Assembly (NCBI GenBank): GCA_964517115.1
Contig: CAZFBE010000012.1
Coordinates: forward strand, 1-27,190
Direction: 5' to 3'
DNA length: 27,190 nt
Origin: UBA6624 sp964517115 [NCBI: uncultured bacterium]
GTDB taxonomy: Bacteria > UBP7 > UBA6624
Every line of letters begins with the position of its first letter. Positions within the stretch are counted from its first letter, which is position 1. Shown here one piece after another: positions 24,921 to 27,190 of the stretch. Under the pieces are notes generated by a model that was given only the letters and a program-made list of their open reading frames with translations, was not told where the DNA came from and searched no databases. The position numbers and the translations under genes were made by a program.

Positions 24921-27190
24921 TTAACTCCCAAAAACATAGCTTATAACATAATAGGTATCAGCCAAAAGAGGACCATCTAGATTGACTGTAAATGAAGTCG
25001 ATTCAGAAAACGGATTCAATTCCTCACTAATCATGTTAACAAGATTTCCACTCGCATCTGATTCATAGATTCTGACAGCATCAACTTTTTGCAAGTCATT
25101 TAAACCTGCCCAAAGATCTCTAACTTCAAAAGACAAGGAGTCGCTGTTAGAAACAGCTTCCTTTATTTGGAAATGAACAATTTTGTAATTGCTCGTTCCT
25201 GGAACAGCTTGAATGCTTTCCAATTCATTTAACTTAATAATGAAAGGGTCTATTGAAACTTGTAGTCCGGTTGATTCAATAACTGAACTTTCTTCAATAA
25301 AGTCGAAAGCAACTGCGTAAATACCGGGATTCGTATAACAGTGCGAAACACCTTCAGGTGGAAGCCTGTAAACTGTTCCTTCCAAAACATCAACTGATGC
25401 ATTGTCACACTCGAAAGAATGTCCGGCTACAGAAACAACATCACATGAAGAAATACCGTTATCTGTAAAAAAGCTAACAGTTTTGCCAACAAGACCAGAA
25501 TCAAAAGTACCATGATCAACATCTATGATTACATTAGATGAAGGATCACTGTCTACAACACCCTCTTGACCTAAAGAATTGCGCCAGAAAAGATCTCCAG
25601 AAAGAATCGAGGTACCTTGTTCTGAAGTTATGTTGGTAAAACCAACAATACTGTTACCATCACCAAAGTCCCATTCATAATTAAATCCATTCATTTCAGA
25701 ACCTTTCTTCTCAGAGCCAATACTGAATATTTTCTTTGTACCAGCACATGCAACACCATCTGCCTGACTAATGCTGTTAACGAAAGAAGTTGATGATTCA
25801 GTTTCCTCTTTAACAACAATGAAAGTATGAAGGGTGTTTTCAAGGTTGACTTCACCTTTAGACGAATTATTGTCCGTAATATTCAAAGAAGACCTGAAAG
25901 TAATCTGTCCAGGGACATCATTACCACCATTAAACAAACTGTCGTAATCAACTATTGTCCAATCATCATCACAAAGATCTCCATTTGTATCTTGGAAATT
26001 TTCTGGATCATCATCAGTGCTCTCTTCTTTACATGGAGGTTCAGATATTATCAAATCACCCATGCCTCCAGGTCCTAGATTTCCATCCCAGGTATTTAAA
26101 CCAACTTCAACTTCACAATTACCTGCTGAAGAACATGGTCTTGTGTAATTGAATTGTTTCGTCCATACAGCAAGGAAACCTTCGGAATCATCAGGGTCTG
26201 AAAAATTCCAGATGAAACTTCTTATTAGCCCATCCATATCATTTGACTCAGAACCATCAAACCTAACCCATCTATTAGAGTCATTAGAGCTAGAAACCCT
26301 ACACTCTTCATCATCATCTTCAAAATCCCAATCATCATCTAATGAAATGAATCTGCTTTTATAAGGACTGTTACAAAATGAATCTGCTGGGAAGTCTAAA
26401 AGAACCGGCAGTGGATGTGAAGGTACCAAAACAAAAGGAGGGGTTGGCATGCTCCCATCATCATTGTCGTTGTCATAAACGGTCAGAAGTATTGGGAAAG
26501 ATCCCCCTTCAACATACTCATGGTCAACAACACTATCGTTTACCAAGGGGCTTCCATCACTGAAATTCCAAGTCCAGCCTACAACAATGCCGTCTGGATC
26601 CAATGAACCAGAGCCATCAAAATTAAACGTTACCCCATCTTCACTCTCTTTGAAAAAGTTGAGTGGGTTTGGTTCATTAAGAATGTTTCCATTATTGTCG
26701 GTTTTACAGTTTTCAATACATGTTATATTGATAAGAGGAACAGGGTCTTCATTTGCAAACGGATTCTTTACCTTGATTGTTGTAGTGTCAACATCAAGAC
26801 TAGGAGGTACTAAATCATCTCCAACAGTCAAAGCAACTTCGTAATAACAATTACCTTTTTCGTCTTGTTGTTGCTCTGTACAATTCAAGTTAAATGTGTG
26901 CGCTATAGATGTAGTACATAAACCGTCTAAACATGGTATCAAATCACTTGTACCATCTCCCCAGTTCCACTCATAAACGGCTATATAAGTTCCTAATTCA
27001 CTAGGAACAGAATCGCCTCCATCAAAATTAAATGTTGACTCAGGGCCCTCACCAACAATCTTGTCACTAACAATAATTGCCTCTGCTCCAGTAGAGTCTC
27101 CACCACCACCTGGATCATCGGGATCATCTGGATTTTCAATAGGCAAACAACCTTCCGGATTACCACATGGGTACTTTCCGGAAGCATCAG
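24921..27190 (-). CDS. PKD-repeat surface protein, 5' end beyond the window
   Basis: A long extracellular-type protein. The frame is open to the right edge: codons upstream of the TTG at 27146 read on in frame as DASGKYPCGNPEGC, so that TTG is internal and the true start is outside. Four PKD-like motifs are visible: YEWNWGDGT, WTWNFSDGS, FIWNFSDPDD and YEWDFGDGN. Asp-rich segments (such as LDPDG, DTNGDLCDDD and DFEDDDEE) suggest calcium binding, and many Cys suggest disulphides. The C-terminal ~100 residues form a separate beta-like domain of unknown type. PKD proteins are usually secreted or surface adhesive. It precedes the small lipoprotein and propeller genes. The visible portion is about 756 residues. 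Confidence 0.8.
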   Translation of the reverse strand, partial: DASGKYPCGNPEGCLPIENPDDPDDPGGGGDSTGAEAIIVSDKIVGEGPESTFNFDGGDSVPSELGTYIAVYEWNWGDGTSDLIPCLDGLCTTSIAHTFNLNCTEQQQDEKGNCYYEVALTVGDDLVPPSLDVDTTTIKVKNPFANEDPVPLINITCIENCKTDNNGNILNEPNPLNFFKESEDGVTFNFDGSGSLDPDGIVVGWTWNFSDGSPLVNDSVVDHEYVEGGSFPILLTVYDNDNDDGSMPTPPFVLVPSHPLPVLLDFPADSFCNSPYKSRFISLDDDWDFEDDDEECRVSSSNDSNRWVRFDGSESNDMDGLIRSFIWNFSDPDDSEGFLAVWTKQFNYTRPCSSAGNCEVEVGLNTWDGNLGPGGMGDLIISEPPCKEESTDDDPENFQDTNGDLCDDDWTIVDYDSLFNGGNDVPGQITFRSSLNITDNNSSKGEVNLENTLHTFIVVKEETESSTSFVNSISQADGVACAGTKKIFSIGSEKKGSEMNGFNYEWDFGDGNSIVGFTNITSEQGTSILSGDLFWRNSLGQEGVVDSDPSSNVIIDVDHGTFDSGLVGKTVSFFTDNGISSCDVVSVAGHSFECDNASVDVLEGTVYRLPPEGVSHCYTNPGIYAVAFDFIEESSVIESTGLQVSIDPFIIKLNELESIQAVPGTSNYKIVHFQIKEAVSNSDSLSFEVRDLWAGLNDLQKVDAVRIYESDASGNLVNMISEELNPFSESTSFTVNLDGPLLADTYYVISYVFGS

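Noticed and set aside
26993-27187. A second minus-strand reading frame overlapping the PKD gene at the right edge, and a TTG that could be read as the PKD start at 27146
   Set aside because: The PKD frame continues open to the edge with a plausible Cys- and Gly-containing sequence upstream of the TTG, so the TTG is internal; the other frame is a low-complexity shadow.

Overview
The window comes from a low-GC (about mid-30s % by eye), tightly packed diderm bacterium. Diderm character is inferred from several lipobox signal peptides, secreted HtrA-type proteins, a TolB-like propeller and a SurA-like lipoprotein. I cannot place the phylum from sequence alone. All 29 genes lie on the minus strand, so transcription runs from the right edge to the left edge. 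Most junctions overlap by 1-16 bases (67 at one) or are separated by under 20 bases. No stretch over 300 bases lacks a gene; the longest gaps are 65, 59, 53 and 45 bases. I see no tRNA, rRNA, CRISPR or insertion sequence.

In transcription order: (1) 27190-23150 holds a PKD-repeat surface protein that runs off the right edge, a 72-residue Gly/Ser-rich lipoprotein and a six-motif PD40 (TolB-like) propeller protein. (2) 23098-21128 is groES-groEL, with a -10-like box in the upstream gap and a hairpin just after groEL. (3) 21074-14963 is the most unusual part. It encodes an unrecognised multi-span membrane protein, a BON-domain lipoprotein with an acidic and Pro/Gly tail, three consecutive HtrA-like proteins, and a lipoprotein resembling the SurA chaperone module. 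Only the middle HtrA protein has a complete His-Asp-Ser triad. The two flanking ones have lost both His and Ser (Ala/Gln in one, Lys/Arg in the other), so they look like pseudoproteases. The active member also carries an EF-hand-like loop inside its PDZ domain.

(4) 14978-12736 holds enolase and a GDP-sugar SDR enzyme. (5) 12802-5671 is a complete F1Fo ATP synthase operon (atpZ-atpI-atpB-atpE-atpF-atpH-atpA-atpG-atpD-atpC). (6) 5627-286 is murA-yvcK-gap-pgk-tpiA, joined by overlapping stop/start codons, and links UDP-GlcNAc use with lower glycolysis. (7) At the left edge a partial membrane protein starts inside the tpiA stop codon.

The candidate for an undescribed system is the HtrA trio: a translationally coupled set of one predicted active protease between two predicted dead paralogues, flanked by a BON lipoprotein and a SurA-like lipoprotein, close to groESL. 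It could be a hetero-oligomeric envelope quality-control machine, but that is inference. Other points to check are murA, whose conserved N-terminus extends upstream of any standard start codon, a perfect 47-bp repeat inside atpC, a membrane-anchored YvcK, and His-rich ends on subunit a.
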